This document shows positions 62,167 to 64,000 of a stretch of 64,000 nt of DNA, in pieces. Each line of letters opens with the position of its first letter. The first letter of the stretch is position 1. The translations under genes and the position numbers were made by a program. The notes under the pieces were generated by a model. It worked only from the letters and a program-made list of their open reading frames with translations, did no database searches and was not told the origin of the DNA. This DNA is from Pedobacter cryoconitis (GTDB taxonomy: Bacteria > Bacteroidota > Bacteroidia > Sphingobacteriales > Sphingobacteriaceae), in contig NZ_QLLR01000012.1 in NCBI RefSeq assembly GCF_003259615.1, forward strand, positions 62,001 to 126,000. The letters run 5' to 3'.

Positions 62167-62505
62167 ATGTGCAAAACAATAGTTTTAAGTTCAGGAAAAG
62201 ACACTGCAATATCACATTGCCCATGCTGCAATGTATTTTACATCTGGCATAACAATCTCTTGTTAAACTTTACCCACAATGACTTTTTAAACTTTAAAGA
62301 TATTATTCAAAACTTCGCTTTCTCAGAAACCAGCCTGCCCTTTCCAGATAAAAAGGAGAGAATATTATTACGTACCCCAAATGAAGACATCAGCTTTGCC
62401 TTTACGCACGATGAGCTGGATTCTTTCCGCTCTATGCTCAACGAAGCTGTGTTTATGAAAGAAGTTTATACCCTGATGGGAACAGAGCCCGGAACAAATC
62501 ATTAG
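62167..62505 (+). CDS. Small protein with a CPCC motif, function unknown
   Basis: A 112-residue soluble protein. It has Cys2 and then His-Cys-Pro-Cys-Cys near residues 17-21, which with a nearby His (Trp-His-Asn) could bind zinc. A Phe/Asn-rich middle region and a helical C-terminal half with Phe-Thr-His-Asp-Glu-Leu follow. The pattern of paired short domains containing Leu-x-Phe-x-Asn/Asp resembles small conserved Bacteroidota proteins, possibly DUF6686, but I am not certain. It has a good promoter and stands 90 bp before the Omp85-like gene. Confidence 0.6.
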   Translation: MCKTIVLSSGKDTAISHCPCCNVFYIWHNNLLLNFTHNDFLNFKDIIQNFAFSETSLPFPDKKERILLRTPNEDISFAFTHDELDSFRSMLNEAVFMKEVYTLMGTEPGTNH

Positions 62506-62595
62506 CGATAAATAAAGCTGCACCAGATTTTACTCATAAATTGCTTACTTTAGCGCCTTTATTTTACGTATTATAACTACGCGCAGCCCCCTCTA

Positions 62596-63726
62596 ATGAG
62601 AAAATTTTTGCTTTCCACCACCCTATTGCTCTCAACGCTTCATGGATTTGGACAAATGAAACTGATCAAACGTATGTTGTCAGAAGATGTAGATACAACC
62701 CGCAAAGCGAGTTTTATGCCACTTCCTCTGCTAAGATACTCTCAGGAGATAGGTATGGAATTTGGTATCGGCGGTCTTTACTCTACCTATCTTGATAAAA
62801 AAGACACCTTGAACCGTAGTTCTAATTTTTCAACAGTGCTCTCACTCTCTACAAAAAGCACTTATAATGTAAGTCTGAAAGGCGACGTGTGGACAAAACA
62901 TAATGCTTATCACCTGATTAGTGAACTCAGGTTCAGAAGTATGCCATTTGACTTTTTCGGCATCGGCAACCAAACACTGGAAGCCAATAAAGACAGGTTA
63001 GTACAACGCCAGATCAGGGCATTCTTCGACGTAGAGAAAAATATCCTTCCCTTCTTTTATACAGGCGTATCCTTAGGTTATGAAAACTATAGTTTCAAAG
63101 ACAAAGTACCAGGTGGAATTTATGATACTGACCCGGCCGTTCTTGGTCAGAATGGAGGATCAGTTCTTTTTCTGGGTGTCTCTCAAACCTACGATACCAG
63201 GAATTCAAATAACTACCCGACCAAAGGATTTTTCGGCAGGGTATCCTATCAATATGCCCCGAATGTTTTCGGCGGAAATGATTTTTCAGGCAGCCAGATT
63301 AAAGTCGTTGTCCGTAACTTCTGGCCATTATCTAAAAAATTCGTCTTAGGCGTAAACGGAATTTATTATACCATACAAAGCAGCAGTACCCCATTCTATC
63401 TATTACCGCAACTCGGTAATGACGAAATGATGCGTGGCTATTATTCAGGCCGTTACAGAGACGAAAACCTGATTGCTGCACAAACAGAATTGCGTTACCG
63501 TTACAATAACCGCTTTGGCTTAGTTGCATTTGGTGGCGGCGGGCGCGTTTTTGCGAACGGAGATTTCTCCCTTAAACAATTTAAACCCTCTTACGGCGCA
63601 GGAGTAAGATACTTCTACGATCCTGCTAAAGGACTGAGCGTAAGAGCAGACTATGCAGTTGGAGAGAAAAGACCGAATGAAGCCAGACAATCAGGATTTT
63701 ACCTGAGCCTGGCAGAAGCATTTTAG
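62596..63726 (+). CDS. Omp85/BamA-type outer membrane barrel protein without POTRA domains
   Basis: The 376-residue protein has a signal peptide (ending Gly-Phe-Gly-Gln near residue 20) and then alternating beta strands typical of the C-terminal D15 / Omp85 barrel. It includes Asp-Thr-Arg-Asn-Ser-Asn-Asn-Tyr-Pro-Thr-Lys-Gly near residue 200, a hallmark of the family. It ends in Phe, the usual outer-membrane insertion signal. There is no room for POTRA repeats, so it is a short surface-antigen-like relative, not BamA itself. Its last bases overlap the convergent methyltransferase gene by four. Confidence 0.85.
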   Translation: MRKFLLSTTLLLSTLHGFGQMKLIKRMLSEDVDTTRKASFMPLPLLRYSQEIGMEFGIGGLYSTYLDKKDTLNRSSNFSTVLSLSTKSTYNVSLKGDVWTKHNAYHLISELRFRSMPFDFFGIGNQTLEANKDRLVQRQIRAFFDVEKNILPFFYTGVSLGYENYSFKDKVPGGIYDTDPAVLGQNGGSVLFLGVSQTYDTRNSNNYPTKGFFGRVSYQYAPNVFGGNDFSGSQIKVVVRNFWPLSKKFVLGVNGIYYTIQSSSTPFYLLPQLGNDEMMRGYYSGRYRDENLIAAQTELRYRYNNRFGLVAFGGGGRVFANGDFSLKQFKPSYGAGVRYFYDPAKGLSVRADYAVGEKRPNEARQSGFYLSLAEAF

Positions 63727-64000
63727 AACTTAATCTTAAAATGTTCCTTTTTCTGGCCTTTTTTGAAGTAAACCAGACCGATCCAGAATAAATCTACCGT
63801 TACCGTTACATCCGGGTGGTTCTTGATTTCTTCCCAGGCTTCCTTCATTCCTTTGCTCCAGTAAATATCATCAAAGATCAGTAATGAATCCTCATGCACC
63901 TTTGGCAAGCACCATTTGAAGTAATTTATCGTAGCATCTTTACGGTGGTTACCATCGATATAAACAAAATCCAGCTTTGCAGCCTGATCAATTACAACTG
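63723..64000 (-). CDS. Class I SAM-dependent methyltransferase, C-terminal part only
   Basis: The frame is open from the window edge to the TAA at 63723, giving the last 92 or so residues. Asp-Phe-Val-Tyr-Ile-Asp-Gly-Asn-His is the conserved post-motif of the methyltransferase fold (end of strand 4), followed by Leu-Leu-Ile-Phe-Asp-Asp-Ile-Tyr-Trp-Ser. This combination is typical of O-methyltransferase-like (Methyltransf_24) proteins. The N-terminus with the SAM loop lies outside the window. Its stop overlaps the stop of the convergent Omp85-like gene. Confidence 0.75.
   Translation of the reverse strand, partial: VVIDQAAKLDFVYIDGNHRKDATINYFKWCLPKVHEDSLLIFDDIYWSKGMKEAWEEIKNHPDVTVTVDLFWIGLVYFKKGQKKEHFKIKF

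Overview
The window looks like chromosomal core DNA of a Bacteroidota bacterium, most likely Sphingobacteriaceae and Pedobacter-like (the genus is my inference). The evidence is: a complete gldKLMN type IX secretion/gliding block with a SprE/PorW-type lipoprotein; an ATP synthase operon without atpD and atpC; the full alternative complex III plus cytochrome oxidase cluster; several Bacteroidota-typical families (DUF4271, DUF4286, DUF983); moderate-to-low GC; and promoter signals of the TTTG / TAnnTTTG type. I found no phage, IS transposase, CRISPR array, rRNA or tRNA.

Layout. 1-3.6 kb: an envelope glycosyltransferase (cut by the window edge) and a flippase-like membrane protein, divergent from ruvC and a methyltransferase; then a small membrane protein and an acid phosphatase. 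3.7-9.6 kb: the ATP synthase operon (atpZ, a small membrane protein, atpB-E-F-H-A-G), read leftward. It is interrupted by a 152-bp near-palindromic element, and stem-loops follow exactly atpE and atpA. 9.7-16.8 kb: sprE/porW-like gene, a class A penicillin-binding protein and uvrC, read rightward. 16.9-21.8 kb: gldKLMN, leftward. 22-24.6 kb: hemD and a DUF4271 gene, a 109-nt structured RNA candidate resembling 6S RNA, and a histidine phosphatase. 24.7-34.5 kb, rightward: hemW, an SDR enzyme, a fasciclin protein, two tandem JmjC-type cupin proteins, a VWA/AAA+ pair, a metallophosphoesterase, a C-rich 350-bp gap and a glycosyltransferase-like gene.

34.5-38.8 kb: a leftward unit of an S9-family lipoprotein whose catalytic Ser and His are both replaced, followed immediately by a histidine kinase and its response regulator. 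39-41.8 kb: a TPR protein, a DUF4286 protein and rfbC. 41.8-44 kb: an OmpA lipoprotein and small conserved proteins. 44.1-60.7 kb: one long leftward respiratory supercluster with alternative complex III (actABCDEF), oxidase subunits II and I, heme A synthesis (ctaA, ctaB), two subunit III genes, subunit IV, a SCO-like protein without its copper ligands, and DUF420. 61-64 kb: a deoxyhypusine-synthase-like protein, a small cysteine-containing protein, an Omp85-type barrel and a methyltransferase cut by the edge.

How it works together. Alternative complex III moves electrons from menaquinol to cytochrome c. The cbb/caa-type heme-copper oxidase reduces oxygen. The resulting proton gradient drives the ATP synthase at the other end of the window and, through GldL/GldM, the type IX secretion motor. 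Most of the rest is envelope building and sensing. The points I find most worth a second look are the pseudo-peptidase next to the two-component system, the cysteine-free SCO protein inside an otherwise complete oxidase operon, the stem-loop pattern in the ATP synthase operon, the long palindrome and the 6S-like RNA.
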